From NCBI GenBank assembly GCA_019188255.1, contig JAETXT010000001.1, forward strand, positions 2,976,001-3,040,000: a stretch of 64,000 nt of DNA, read 5' to 3'. The stretch's first letter is position 1; the number at the start of each line of letters is the position of its first letter. The DNA is from Verticillium longisporum (lineage: Eukaryota > Ascomycota > Sordariomycetes > Glomerellales > Plectosphaerellaceae). This document shows positions 35,483 through 52,931 of this stretch, piece by piece. The translations under genes and the position numbers were made by a program. The notes beneath the pieces were generated by a model. The model was not told the DNA's origin. It was given only the letters and a program-made list of their open reading frames with translations, and ran no database searches.

Positions 35483-37559
35483 TCAAGGCTTGACATTTTC
35501 CTTGTTGAGAATGTTGTTTACTGCCCGCCGTTTTTCAGCTTTCCGCTGCTCGATCCGAGCGATGGCGGCTGCTCGCCTTTCAGGCGGAATAGCGCTCCTT
35601 GACATGTTGGCTCCGAGCATCGTGCTGGCCTCGGCATCTGGCACGCCGAGACGGGTGAACCGGTTTTGCAGTAGATCGATATCGCCGTGGTCTCTATCCA
35701 AGAATCTATGTCGTGGGGCAGGCGTTGCGCCCGAGGGAATGGCGCTCGAGATCTGAATCTGCTGGTTGATGTCGGTGCCAAGGCGCTCTCTGTTACGAGG
35801 GGATCGAGGGATGAATGGTTTCCAGCGTGGCCTTTCGAGATCGACTCTGTCTTCCAGAATGTTGAAAGTAGGCTTCGCCGGCTCTTCTCCTGTTGCCTTG
35901 GATACTCCATCGTCTTGCTCCTTGCATCGGCCCCCTAGGTCATGCAATGGCCTCTCATTCAGCTTTTTGCCCAGCGACTGTACCAAATCAAAGCTTCCCT
36001 TCCCTGCCTCAACTCCAACATCTTCTTTATCGACTTGTGTTGGGGCAGGTTTTGTTTGTGACGGACGGACGGGATCACTCGTCACACGCATGGCGGGCTT
36101 CACCTCGGCAGTTGTGTGTGATGCCCCGTGCTTCAGCATCCTAATCTCCCTCTTCAGATCCGAGATCTTGTCCGTTGCAGTCTGTAGAACACGTTTCGTC
36201 TCCTCCTGGCGCGCTGTGGTCTCGGCTCGGAAGGATTCGTACTCCTCTTTCAAGCGACGCATCTCTTCATCCTTGCGGCGGATTTCCTCCCGCGCCTGTG
36301 CCAGCTCAGCATCAGCTTCACGAGATGAGCTGGTCGCTGCCCGTGGATCATTTTTCGTTGAGGCAGAGGCGTGCTGCTCGGCCGCACGGAGCTCAGCCTT
36401 AAGTTGCTTGATCTGCGCGCGAAGGTCGCCGTTCTCTTTGACCTGCGTCCGGGCCCTCCTCAACTCGCGCTGCGTTTCCAAGAGCGTCTTCTGTGTTCGT
36501 GGTGAGGCTGCTTGTCGGCGGCGTCTGCTGTGTGTGTCCGCGTCGTCGTCGTCCGGCTTATCAGTCATCAAGGACTCCACCTGCTTCAGTTGATCCCTGT
36601 ACTGAACAGCAAGGGCCGTCTGTCGCGCCAGGTCCTTCATCAGCTGAGGGTTCTCGCCTTCATCGCCGTCGAGTCGTCGCGTGGCCATTTGCGCGGCCAT
36701 TTCCGTAATCTTTTTCTCCATCTTCACAATCTTCTCCTGCTCTTCCTTGAGCTTTTCGTTGAGATCAACGGCCTCTGCGTCCTTCATCTTGGCGTAGGAT
36801 TTTGCGAGTTGCTTATACTTCAGCAGTTTCTCCATCTCGGCCCGCGCGTCGTGGTGGTACTGTTCGAATTCCGACTTCCAGTACTTGCCTGACCTCGAAA
36901 AGGGCTCGTTGAGATCAACAGTGATGTCGTGCATGCAGTTATCGTCGTCGTCAGCCTCCTCCCACTCCTCCTCTGAGCTGTGGCCGTTGGCGTTCCTCCT
37001 AGCTGGCGAGGAACCGGAGGCGGAGTTCGAGCGGCGTGACTTCTCCATCGTCTCCGTTAATCGGGTGCGCTTTGATGCCGAGCCTTCGTCTTGCGGGGTG
37101 AATGAGCTGGGGAATTTGCCATGGCCGTTGTCGCGCGATCGGCTCTTTCCACGCGTCGGGTCGACACGGTCTACAGTGTTGTGGTCAAACGACACGCGCT
37201 TGCGACGAGATGTGCCGGTGCCAGGTGTCAACAGGATTCCTTGCGGCTTCAAAGGGGTCCTCGAATCCTCGTCGTCCATTCTCGATTCGGTCGTCTGCTG
37301 CTGGGCTAGTTGTGAAAAGTTGGGCGCGTTGTCCTCGACGCGCGCTGGTGTTCCAAAGATGGCGCTCTTCAGGGCTCGAGCAGCGAAGACTGGTGCTGGC
37401 GTGTCTGGTTGTTCGGCAAAAGTTGTGTCATCTGTGAGGAAGGAGTGTTAGTTCACGATGCGTATTTGTTGCGGCCTGCATGTTCATCTCACCCGTCGCG
37501 ACAGCTCTGGTGTCTCCAGACGCGCCCTCCAGGCCTTTCCTGAGCACCCAGCCGAGCAT
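35483..37559 (-). CDS. Cut12-like spindle pole body protein
   Basis: Two exons (37559-37493, 37431-35483) give 671 aa. The short first exon encodes MLGWVLRKGLEG and splices to DDTTFAEQPDTPAPVFAARA. The middle has the family signature TPLKPQGILLTPGT...RRKRVSFDH and DLNEPFSRSGKYWKSEFE, followed by long coiled coils (~170-270 and ~310-430). The C-terminus is basic, ending with RAAAIARIEQRKAEKRRAVN. The fungal family is named after fission yeast Cut12, a spindle pole component that helps activate mitotic kinases; the same role is inferred here from the domain match. The gene is divergent from GCN2. Confidence 0.82.
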
Positions 37560-38115
37560 CGTAAGGCGGTGGTATCAACAGGCCGAATGGCCATGCGATG
37601 TGCAATCGAAAGCAAGTATCTGACGCGCTTTCTTCGAAATGAGTTGCCGCAAATAATGTTGTCGGGGCCGTGGGGTGTTTGCAATGGGGGGAATCTGGGG
37701 TTTATTGGTCTCATCAAGGCCTGGGTGTATTGTTTACTTGGTTACCCCAAACGGCTAGAGGAGGAGTCGCGAAAGGCCTCCAGCGTTTAGAGGCTGTAGT
37801 CCTTTTGATTGGCAGGCCTGGGTGTCGAATTGCGGGCCGCTGGGCAGAACCACGTCACACAGGGAAGGCCGCCGCCCTGCAACGACCCCGCTATTATCAG
37901 CTGGGCTGGTAGCGCTTGGCAGCCTAAGGGTCCCTTGTGCAGGGTGCTGATCTCAAGGCCAGTGGAAGTCTCGACATGTGGGTGACGCTTTTGCTCATTC
38001 AACACCACTTTTTACCTATCATCATTCACCAGTACACTTACGAAAATGAGCTTCCCACAGTAAGGACTCACAGCTTATGCTGTGAGAACCCTTTCGCTCC
38101 CTTCATCGTCTCATA
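37560..38115. promoter_or_regulatory. Bidirectional region between the Cut12-like gene and GCN2
   Basis: A 556-base divergent region. The GCN2 side carries two uORFs and a hairpin close to the start (separate entry). Confidence 0.55.
38046..38086 (+). promoter_or_regulatory. GCN2 leader: two short uORFs and a hairpin
   Basis: uORF1 (38046-38063) encodes MSFPQ and has A at -3. An 8-bp perfect hairpin follows (CTCACAGC TTAT GCTGTGAG, 38067-38086). Its loop starts uORF2, ATG CTG TGA (38077-38085). The main ATG is at 38116. Whether the transcript begins upstream of 38046 is not known. Confidence 0.55.
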
Positions 38116-43272
<5,157 letters not shown>

Positions 43273-44302
43273 GCCTGTCCATCTTAGCATTGCTGGAAAG
43301 TCTGGAAAGAGCCTGTGTTGGCCTAGATAGGACGCTAAATGAGCATTTCATGATCTTGAATGGGTGCAGTTGCAACCTGTCATGCCAACCGAAGCTGGGC
43401 AGAGTTTGCATCGCAGTAAGCAACGGTAGTACTGGAATGACACGGCCGAATGGCGCGACATCGGTACGTACTACCTTGATGACCTCCGTTTTTTCCGAAG
43501 GGCGGCCTCTCCGACAGGCCGATTCTCAGAGGACCGGACCGGGTCCCAAGGCCGGCCAGTACTGGATACAAGGCGGAGCTGGTGCGCCTGGCGTCTCACA
43601 GAGGAAGCGAGGCCTTGGGACAAGGTACCCCGGTACCTCCCCGCTGAGTCCCCGTGCGAGACAAGTCATCAGAGCGAGCCCAGCCTGGCACGCGCCTGGG
43701 GTGGACGAGAGCCGGTGGCGCCGCAAGGCAGGTGCCCCCTGGTTGGTTCCCTTCGTCTCCTTGGCTGCCCACCAGAAGGGTCCCGACCCAGAGGCCCTCC
43801 CCATCCGTCACTTTCCTTTGAGGCGAATCCGAGACAGACCCAACCACGAGCTGATGCCTCCTGACTCTTCCGCCCGAAGTCGCATCTAGTGCCTACCGGC
43901 ATCTCCAAGATTTCCAGACCGCCTTGAATCGACCAAAACTTGATTCCTTTCATACCTTCTCCACGCCCGTCTCTTTCCTCTCTCTTTAACCCCTGACAAC
44001 CCCTCTCGGCAACTTTCACCCCGCCTTGACCCTCCTGCAACTCACGACCTACACCACGATACAGACAACAAGCGATTCTCCGACGAACCATCCTTGGGAT
44101 ATCTCCGTCTGACTGGTGATCAACGAAGCCATTTGTACCTCCATCAGCCCTAAGGCGAATACCTTGGAAGTGTTCGGAAAAGCGAGTGTAAAGTGCGGAC
44201 AGAGTCGTACCCTTCTCCCTGCCCCGAGCCCAGGTCGTCATCCAATCCCGGATCCGGCGCTTCTACTTTTCGGAGACCTTTTTCTACCTACGGCTTGCAA
44301 AC
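43273..44302. other. Intergenic between GCN2 and CDC34
   Basis: About 1 kb between tandem genes. The last ~400 bases are pyrimidine-rich, like a long leader of CDC34. I see no other gene. Confidence 0.6.
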
Positions 44303-45128
44303 ATGGCGCAGAAGCGTCTCATGAGTGAGCTGCAGACGCTGCAGAAGGAGAAATGGGTGTATATCGACGTGAGTATTCACGAGGCAACCTGATCGGTCCC
44401 TCAATATTGACGTTGGTTCCAACAGGTCGATGAGCAGAATGTTCTGAAATGGAAGATCGGTCTCATGGTCGTGAACCCGGATAGTGTCTTCAATGGCGCA
44501 TACCTCAAGGTGAGCAGGTTCCGCCCTTTCTTTTGGCCACGATACAATGAGCTTACCCCTGTTCCCAGGCCGCCATGACCTTCACCTCCGAATACCCCTA
44601 CCAGCCCCCGACCTTCCAATTTCAAACCAAGAACATTGTCCACCCGAACGTCTACTATAACGGCAAGCTGTGCATTTCAATCCTCCACAAGCCAGGGAGG
44701 ATGAACAATCAGGCGAACAAGCTTGCGAGCGTTGGTCACCCCTGCAAGGTGTCGAGTCCGTCTTGCGATCTGTCCTGCTGCTTCTCGATGACCCGGAGAT
44801 CAACTCGCCCGCGAACGTTGATGCCGGAGTCCTGTACCGTGACAGTCGCGAAGAATACAACAAGAGGGCCTCCGAGACGGTAGAGGCGTCCAGGAAAGAC
44901 ATACCTGAGGGTGTCAAATTCCCTACAACCGCCGATCTGGAGCCCGTGCCGCAAAAGCCTGTGGACGACGATGCCTTCTGGAACGAGACAGATGACGAGG
45001 GCGACTTCGACCTGGGTGGTAGCGACAGTGACTTTGAGATGGACGAATACAACGAGGACGAAGAAGACGACGACGCCGACGATAGTAGCAACACAGCTGC
45101 CAGGAAGAAGGATAACACTAAGGCCTGA
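44303..45128 (+). CDS. CDC34: CDC34-type E2 ubiquitin-conjugating enzyme, with one apparent frameshift
   Basis: Three exons (44303-44368, 44426-44509, 44569-45128) give 236 aa if one G is added at 44695-44697. The UBC fold carries HPNVYYNGKLCISIL with catalytic Cys85, then the acidic-loop insertion typical of Cdc34 (EDEQSGEQACERWSP) and INSPANVDAGV. The tail is strongly acidic (DDEGDFDLGGSDSDFEMDE). Cdc34 charges ubiquitin for SCF ligases and drives G1/S progression. The frame breaks between HKPG and EDEQSG in a GGG run. Since the gene is essential in studied fungi, a sequencing error is likelier than a null allele. Confidence 0.92.
44695..44697 (+). other. Probable one-base deletion in CDC34
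   Basis: GGG is present where GGGG would keep the Cdc34 acidic loop in frame. The coding length becomes divisible by three only with the extra base. Confidence 0.8.
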
Positions 45129-46106
45129 AGCTAGGCCTTGTCATTTAGACCGCGCTCGAGGTGGTAGATGTATTGAGCGGGGCGTTACTCACATGACGTT
45201 TGGGTTTGCTTTTTGTTTTTGACTTCCAGCGAAGGACTCATGCATAGCGACGGTCCATGGCGTTGAGAGGTAGTTTTTGAGGCCCGTGGCTTGTGTCAGG
45301 ACAGGGGCATCACCGACAGGATCTCATTATTGGATTCTGGTGGGCGGCCTGGGTTATTGGTGGCCCAGGCATCGTCGTGAATAGAGTACCGCAAATGGGT
45401 GCTTGTTAGAGCAGCCAATATATTCCTTCCAGCGTACCACTCAAGCAGTAGACTATCCTATTCATCATGCAAGATGAATGTAGCGTGGAGGCAGAAAGGG
45501 CACAACGAGGAATGCTTCAGCCTTGCGCCTAACGGCTTAACATGCCCAGACTATTGTACAAGACACTACTTTTCACGAGAGATGTGACAGAAATGACTGC
45601 TCGGCAACCCAGGCGCTACGCTGGTCAATGATGGCTGTGCCAAAATCATCGGCGGGCCCCTACGTAATCGTTGGAGGCACAGGTGGTACAGCACACGGCC
45701 AGGCTGTCAAGGTGTCCCGGCGCTAGCGCATGTTAGCCATGCAGCTCCCGCCTCAACAGCGTCAACCGAGCCACAGCATTCAGCACTCAGAGCTTCACCT
45801 TCGTCTCCATCAGCCTTTTCCCTCCGACGACCCTCCGTTTGTCTCTTGCTCCGGCTGGCTCACGTCTATTCCGTGCACCGAATCCCTCTCGAGCCGACTC
45901 CTCTTGCATCCTCGACCCCCGATCGTTCGAATACCTTGGCGGTGCTGACCGTCACTTGGCGTGGAGCCCCCAGCCAGCCGCCGCCTGTTCTTGTCTCGAC
46001 GATGCGTAGTACGACACACCTTGCCACCCCATAGGAAGCCCACTTGAGGGCACCATTACGACCGCGAATACAGAGGGAGGCGTGAAAATAAGTTCGCCGA
46101 GGAGCA
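45129..46106. other. Intergenic between CDC34 and the UIM protein
   Basis: About 1 kb. No supported gene, repeat or RNA was seen. Confidence 0.6.
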
Positions 46107-49100
46107 ATGGCGCAAGAACCTTCCGACGACGATGTCTCCAATCTCTGCGCCATCGCCGACATTAGCGAAGCGCAATATGGCAAGGTCGTGTTGAATGCGC
46201 TGCGGGTGCGTCTCAAACCTTGGCTTCGTCCGAAGAGTCTCCCGTTTTCTGACGCTTCGCACAGAATAGCAGCAACAACCAGAATCAGGTCATGATGGAG
46301 ATCTTTGACGACTTGGAGGCCGTACGTAGACCGCCCTCATACTTTTGTTCGACCGTTTCGGGCGCTAAAGAGGTGATGCATAGTTTGTCAGGAAAAACAC
46401 GTGGGATGAATCTGCGTTTGGCGCGAATCGAGAGGGCGAGACCAATAGCGCCGGTATTGGTTTGTACAGCCATGCCGCTGAACGGTTGGGCGAGGCACTG
46501 ACGATGTGGCAGCTTTCAACGTCGACGCACCCGATAATGCTGTCATCCAGGGCGTCACGCCGCCCCCTGAATCGAGCTACTGGCCCGGCAGCGGAGCTAC
46601 CTCGAGGCCTCCTTCGAGAACGAACAACAAGTCGGCGCTTGGTAGGATGATTGCTTGGACTGTCGGGGATCCAACCGGTACTGGACCTCGTTCGTCGCGA
46701 GGACCCGTTGGGCTGACGAGTTGCAGGACCAAATAGCTCCGCTCAGGAGGATGAAGACCTACAGCGAGCCCTCGCCGAGTCGGCACGAGAGTCGGGTGTC
46801 GCACCGCAAGAAGACGGAATCATGGACGGCATCATCCCGACATCTACAGCACACTTTGGCCCAGCGAACCGCAACGACTATGATCCGAGCAACTGGGCCA
46901 TGGTTCCTGCAGGCCCAGCTACGCGCGCCCGATCAGCGCTAGATCCTGTACCGTCGAAGAGGCAGAGAGCATCGGACGCTCCTGCGTTCTTAGTACAACA
47001 ACCAAACGCGCGGAATGCAGGTCACCGTTTGGGTGCGATCTTGTCAATCTTTCACGAGATCCCGTTGTCTCGAAATGTCTTGTTGCAGACTGGACGCCCG
47101 GCGGAGAACTACGGTCACAACAAGGAGTGGTGGAAAGGTCAGGCTATCTACCCCGCTCATCTGGCGGCAACGATGAACCAGGGCCAACCGGTGCCTGACG
47201 ATGCCAAGCCAGACTTCAACGAGGAAATTCACCGTCTGATGGCTTTTCTCGATGCGACGGATCGCAGTTACGGGTCGGTTGAAGTCATGGCGGACCTTCT
47301 CGATGGAACCCATGCCGGGCGCGAGAGGCAATTCTTCGACGTTCTCAACGAAAGCAACGACCCGGATGTCCTCAAGCCTCTCATGCATGATGCACTGAGC
47401 ATGCTCGTCAATACTTATGAAGTTGTCGAGAGCGTCGATAGATTCTCGTTCCTTGACTTTGAGCTTAGTGCACATCAGTGGTCGCAAGTCGAGAGCTTCT
47501 ATGATGTGTGGGATTGCTTGGCTTGGGACGAGTCCATGACATGGCAAGAGATTAAAGACGACACAAAGATGACCGTCTTCAGAGAGATGGGCGAGATCAT
47601 GACGGTTTTGCTAGATGGGGACTGTCCTGATACCATCGACATACCTGAAGTCTGGTACCCCGAGCGATACCTAGAGGCAAGGAAGGAGGATGCACGGGCG
47701 ATTCAAGAGCAGCTGGCCTGGGCACTCGCAAGGCTTTACGATGCTACGGCGCTGGAGCACGAGTACAAGAACTGGGACGACCCGGTGACGCACAAGCAGC
47801 ACGACAGGCGCGAGCTCCTGGTGCAGGCTGTTGAACAATATGAAGGCTTCGTCAAGTACCTCACTGGTCTGGTGGAGTTTGAGGATTTCGCACCTCCAAA
47901 CGAGGAGGTTAGCAAATTGCTTCAGCTGGACACGCTACCGCCACTTGCAACAGATAAGGAGAAGGATATGTTGGCCCAATGCGAGCAGGTGCTCATACGC
48001 TGTAAGCACAAGCTCAGGGAGCTAGATGCCAACATGAGCAGTATGTGCACACCAAAACATGATTCGTTTACGTACTTGCTGACGTGATTACAGAACTGAA
48101 TGCCGACCGCGATTACCTCAAACAATATCGACGGTATCTAAACACCCTCCTCACAGACCCTGAGCCGGAGGACGGTGAAGAGCCCATTACGTTTCACGGC
48201 AAGAAATATCTTCTTCGGGGTGTGGCCACTGGGCGAGACATCATGTACATTTGCCGCAGAACTGAGCCTCAGTTGATCGACCTTGAAGAGGCTGCACAGC
48301 CTCTGGATCAGTGGTGGCGGCTCGCATATGTGGCGGGTGATGAACAACCCGTTCAAGCGGAGGTAAATACTATATTGCATTGACACAGGGATCGAGTGCT
48401 AACAATTTCACAGAAGGTTGAGTTTAGTGTCGTGAAGGAGAAGATGTTGAAGGAGTCCAAAAACCCACTACTGGTCTATGCAACAGAAGACGCGCTGAAC
48501 ACGCCGCGAATTCCCCTCTCGGACGAGCTTCAACGGTTCGTGCTGGCGGAGAACAAGATTTTCCGTCAGGAACTGAGCCACGAAGCGGACCAAGACGACG
48601 ATGAGGACGTGCCGTTGATCAACCCGAACATCTCACCTGTCTCGCCGTCCAAACGCAAGTACCGCGCAAACAGCGTCGACTCCATGGACACCAACCGAGC
48701 ATCATTGGGCAACAGCGCATCGAACTCTAGAGCGGGGGGCTTTGACGACATGGATGCTTTCGGTATGGTCAGCGGAGGCGTGGTCCGCCACGCAGCGAAT
48801 ACGACAAGTTCAGCAGCACAGTCAGGAAGATATTCAGATCTGGAAGGGCTTCGCAACCAGAGTCAAGACCAACTATCGGCGACGCTTTCTCCCGAGTCAA
48901 CGCATTCAGCAGCCAGCCAAAACACAGCGCCTGCACTATTCAGCCGCTCATCCACCAGCCAAACCTTGCAGGAGACAGTAGACATAGGATCCATCGACCA
49001 GCCGATCGAACTGGAGGCGACGAACAACGAGATCAAGCTGCCCGAGATGCAGGAGCGCGGGGGCAATGGATCTCTCTTTGGCAGTAGACATGCATCAGCA

Positions 49101-49178
49101 AGTTCAGCATCTGGCCGCCGTGACGCCGCGGCAGAGGCCATGGACGTGGATGCGTCATTCTCTAGGCAGCTTGACTAG
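46107..49178 (+). CDS. Ubiquitin-interaction-motif protein with USP-like region lacking a visible catalytic Cys
   Basis: Seven exons (46107-46205, 46265-46321, 46384-46459, 46513-46641, 46727-48040, 48094-48362, 48414-49178) encode 902 aa in phase. The N-terminus resembles a UBA-type fold (SNLCAIADISEAQYGKVVLN...NQVMMEIFDDLEA). A UIM follows at ~128-145 (EDEDLQRALAESARESG). The central part (GHRLGAILSIFHEIPLSRN, NYGHNKEWWKG) resembles fungal proteins with a USP-like domain, but I see no GNTCY-type Cys box, so it may be a pseudo-deubiquitinase. The C-terminal 250 residues are Ser-rich and disordered. A role in binding ubiquitin conjugates is inferred. Exon 3 and 4 borders were chosen to restore family sequence and carry good branch points. 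Confidence 0.82.
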
Positions 49179-50106
49179 GCATTCAGCGAAAAGAGATCTG
49201 CCAGAGGGAGGGGTCGGTCAGGAAGCAGGCTAAGCCTGCGGAAGAAGATGAATGGATGGCTTGACCACCTTGTCGATGGCTACAGAAAGGGGTAGACTTG
49301 AAGCGGGGAGTTCGTTGCCGGGGTGGGTTCGGTCCAAACATGGCAAAGCGAAGGGGCGCCATTGTGTATCAAGTTCAGTAGTCAGCCAGTCAGGAGAGAG
49401 CATGTTCCTCAGGAACACAACAGCATGAAGCTATGAGAATCATTCAAAGTGAGTATGATGGAAGGGGGGTTGACCTCTCGTGATGTTGCCAGATGGAGTG
49501 TGCAGTATGTCGAAGGTTCCAGAAGGTTCCAGAAGGTTCCATGACCGCAAGCGGTGGGCGGTGATGTCACATTTGGGCCCCGGTTGTGAGACCTTGACCT
49601 CACAGCTCGTGCGAGTGGGCTGTAGGAGCATTGACAGGAACATGTTGGAATCCTGAAATGACTTGTTCAACATCACGCGACTTCTTCTTTCTGCATTATA
49701 TCTTTTGTTCACCGATCTTTGCAGTCCTCAACTCGCCGTAGGTTGTTTGGACAATTGACATCGAAACACATACAATCAAGACGACCAAGTCTACCTTGCA
49801 CCACCATCACAGCAAGTAACTGGACGCAGACGCTAAGCCCCACCAATTGGGCAGCTGCTCTACAACCCAAAGCAACGAGGCACACATTCGCCTGACTTTT
49901 GACAACCCGACACACCATAATTCTCATACCTCAGCCTGGTGGTAACCTTCACTGTCTCCTTCTGTGTCTTCTCCTTCCATCTTTGCTGTTGCTCGGCAGC
50001 ACAGTAGAAGCAGGATCAGCTCGGCACACCGACAAGGCCTGCCCCGCATCAATACCACCACCCATCCACCATTGCCAGTAAGCCTTGAGAGGCACACACC
50101 GACGCG
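49179..50106. other. Intergenic: promoter of the SIS1-type J-protein
   Basis: It contains a heat-shock element array (separate entry) and a TATA-like sequence near 49694. The rest reads as promoter and leader. Confidence 0.65.
49512..49539. promoter_or_regulatory. Heat-shock element, six perfect units
   Basis: GAA and TTC triplets alternate every 5 bases six times (GAAGGTTCCA repeated), which is the trimer-binding pattern of HSF1. It lies ~570 bases upstream of the J-protein ATG. SIS1-type chaperones are known HSF1 targets. Confidence 0.85.
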
Positions 50107-51372
50107 ATGGTAAAAGAGACGAAGCTCTACGACCAGCTGGGCGTCAAGCCCGACGCTACACAGGAAGAAATCAAAAAGGGCTACCGGTAGGTTCTTCCTC
50201 TCTCGTAAATCGTTGAATCTGCATCATTTCCAAGATAGACGAGCTAACAACCCCGCTACAGCAAGGCAGCTCTCAGGTGGCACCCCGACAAGAACAAGGA
50301 CAACCCCAACGCCAGCGAAAAGTTCAAGGAGTGCTCCCAGGCCTACGAGATCCTTTCCGACCCCGAGAAGCGCAAGATCTATGACCAGTACGGGCTCGAG
50401 TTCCTCCTCCACGGCGCCCCGCCCCCGGACGCCAGCGGCGGGGCCGGCAACGCCAACCCCTTTGCCGCTGGCGGCATGCCTGGCGGTTTCAACTTTGGCA
50501 ACGCCGGCGGCGGCGGCAACACCCGCTCGTTCCGCTTCAGCACCGGTGGCGGTGGCGGTGGCGCGCCGGGCTTCAACTTTAGCAGCGCCGAAGATATTTT
50601 CGCCGAGTTTATGCGGCAGAGCGGTGGCGGCGGCGGCGGCGGCGGCGGCGTAGGCGGCGGAGAGGACATTTTCTCCACGTTTGGCGCGGCACGCGGCGGC
50701 CGATCGCGGGTGCGGCACTCGTCGGGCGGCTTCGATGACTTCTCGCCGCCTAAGAGGCGGGAGGCCACGCCCGAGGTGACGACGGTTGAGAGGGCGCTGC
50801 CGCTGACCCTGGAGGAGCTCTTCAAGGGTGTGACGAAGAAGATGAAGATCAAGCGCAAGCTGTTTGACGAGAGCGGAAAGAGGACGACGACGGACACGGT
50901 GCTCGAGGTGCCGATCAAGGCCGGTCTGAAGAAGGGTAGCAAGATCAAGTTCAAGGGGGTCGGTGATCAGGAGGAGGGAGGCCAGCAAGATCTGCACTTC
51001 ATCCTGGAAGAGGTACGTTTTATTGATCCCCCTTACGAAAACATTCGCATGAATGCAAAAGCTAACGGTGACTCGCAGAAACAACACCCTCTGTTCGTCC
51101 GTGAGGGCGATGACCTCGTGCACACGGTTGATCTCGACCTCAAGGAGGCTCTGACGGGATGGAAGCGAACCGTTGCCACGATTGACGGCAAGCAGATCAA
51201 CCTTGACAAGGCCGGCCCGACGCAGCCCGGCAGCTCAGAGCGGTATCCCGGACTGGGCATGCCCGTGTCGAAAAAGCCGGGCACGCGGGGCGACTTTGTC
51301 ATCAAGTACAACGTCAAGTTCCCGTCGAGTCTTACAGCGGCGCAGAAGCAGAAGCTTAGGGAAGTTCTCTAA
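50107..51372 (+). CDS. SIS1: SIS1-type class B J-protein (Hsp40)
   Basis: Three exons (50107-50186, 50262-51012, 51079-51372) give 374 aa. The N-terminal J-domain ([20 protein letters not shown]) has the HPD tripeptide at 34-36. A long Gly/Phe-rich region with poly-Gly runs (~85-190) and two C-terminal client-binding beta-sandwich domains follow ([36 protein letters not shown]). There is no zinc finger, so it is class B. It activates Hsp70 ATPase and delivers clients, including translation-initiation and prion-type substrates in yeast. The heat-shock element upstream predicts HSF1 control. Confidence 0.95.
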
Positions 51373-52931
51373 GCGAGCGAGTGAGTGGCTTAGGAGATGA
51401 GGATCATGGACTGGCTTTTTTTTCATGAATTCTTTTTTTTATTACGAATCGGTGTTTTGGGCGTATCAAGGGGTTTCAGTGACTGAGGAGCTTAGGAGAT
51501 GAGCCCCAGGGGTTTTTGTTAATAATGAACACAATGTTTACACTTTACAAGAGATACCAAGACTGAGATTACTATTCGACAGAATCATGATTATGCCTCA
51601 GATCAAGCTCGTGCTGGTTAAATGTGACGTGAGATCTTATTGGAGATGTGCCGTACCAATGTCAACGCGGCTACGGCAAGGACCCGTGAGTCCCCGCACC
51701 CGAGATGAGTGACAAACAAACACGGCATGCCCTGTCTAGTGCGGCCTTTTACGTGAGGTGTTACGGGCGACTGCGTGCAAGGGGGCCAAGGGACACAAGG
51801 AAGTGGGACGACATGGAGGGCGAGGCAAGACGCAAAACATCAGACGTTGCGCCGCAGGAAATCTCGGCGGGGACTGGTCTTGTTTCGGGTGCGGGGCGTT
51901 GAGGCCGCGGGCTGGGCGCTGGGCGGATTCTGCTGCAGCGCAACACAGGCACGATGTACGGTGCCGGAAGCGCTCGTCTGCATTAGGTTTCGAGGTGTGA
52001 AGAGGGCCGAATGCTGCATGCGCTTCCATGAACATCCCGAGACTCGGCATCGACTTCCAGGGTCTGTCTGTTGACAGGCAGCACAAGGATACGGTTTGGC
52101 CCCCCGTCGCGACACGGGCCACGACGGCGACGACGAGGCTGCACTTGACTGCGCAACGGCTCGTGAAATGGCGGCCGGGAGAGAGAGGCCGAGGATGCCT
52201 CTTGCCCCGGGCGACAATTACACAAAAAAAGACGCGTCGTTGTCGTCGGATGGAGGGGCACACTGGCCCATGACGACATTGTACAGGGATGGGCGCACCG
52301 TATTGGGCGCAACAGCGGGGTAATCATGAGGTACACCTCCTCCGTGCCCCTCCTCTTTCCTCGTTGCTTGAGTACCTCAGGTACCTCTGCCGGCTCGCTG
52401 TGACGGGGCAGTCTCTTCAGTGGACACACGGCGGCTTGTTGGGGCTACAATGAGGGGTTAATTAGCGTCTCTTCAGTGGCAGGATTGCACCCGCCTCGGG
52501 AGCAACAGGCAGCCAGGGCGCTCAGGGCGTCCCGGGCAACCACCATCGGTGATGGGGCTGACAGGGCAGCAGCAACCGTGACGGGTCGAGATCCCGCCTT
52601 GGTCTTGGTGCTCATGTCGCTTTCGATCTGCATCTGGTGCTTTCAATGCTCGGCTCTGGCTTGTTGGTCTAGGTACTCGAGGCGTTACTTGGGCTGACCA
52701 CCATTGTGTCTACCTTTCCTTGATCAATCCCATTTCTGCTCTTAACCCGAACGTTGTCCACTTTTCAAGCCTCCCCTTGTTCTGCTGTTGGCTCGTCCTT
52801 CATTCTCCCTTCACTTGCTAGCCATTTCCACTGTCTGTTCACCCTGATAAGCGTTCATCAGTCTTTCTAGACTCGATTGTAGCTCGTAGACCTTAGCCAA
52901 ACACCCAATCCGACCTCCATCCACCGCCATC
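51373..52931. other. Intergenic between the J-protein and HAD genes
   Basis: About 1.6 kb. ORFs of up to ~175 codons occur on both strands in this GC-rich DNA, but none has a motif, credible ATG context or splice continuity. Confidence 0.55.

Noticed and set aside
50224..51123. 299-codon minus-strand frame over the J-protein
   Set aside because: It is the complement of the Gly/Phe-rich repeat, has low complexity and no plausible start.
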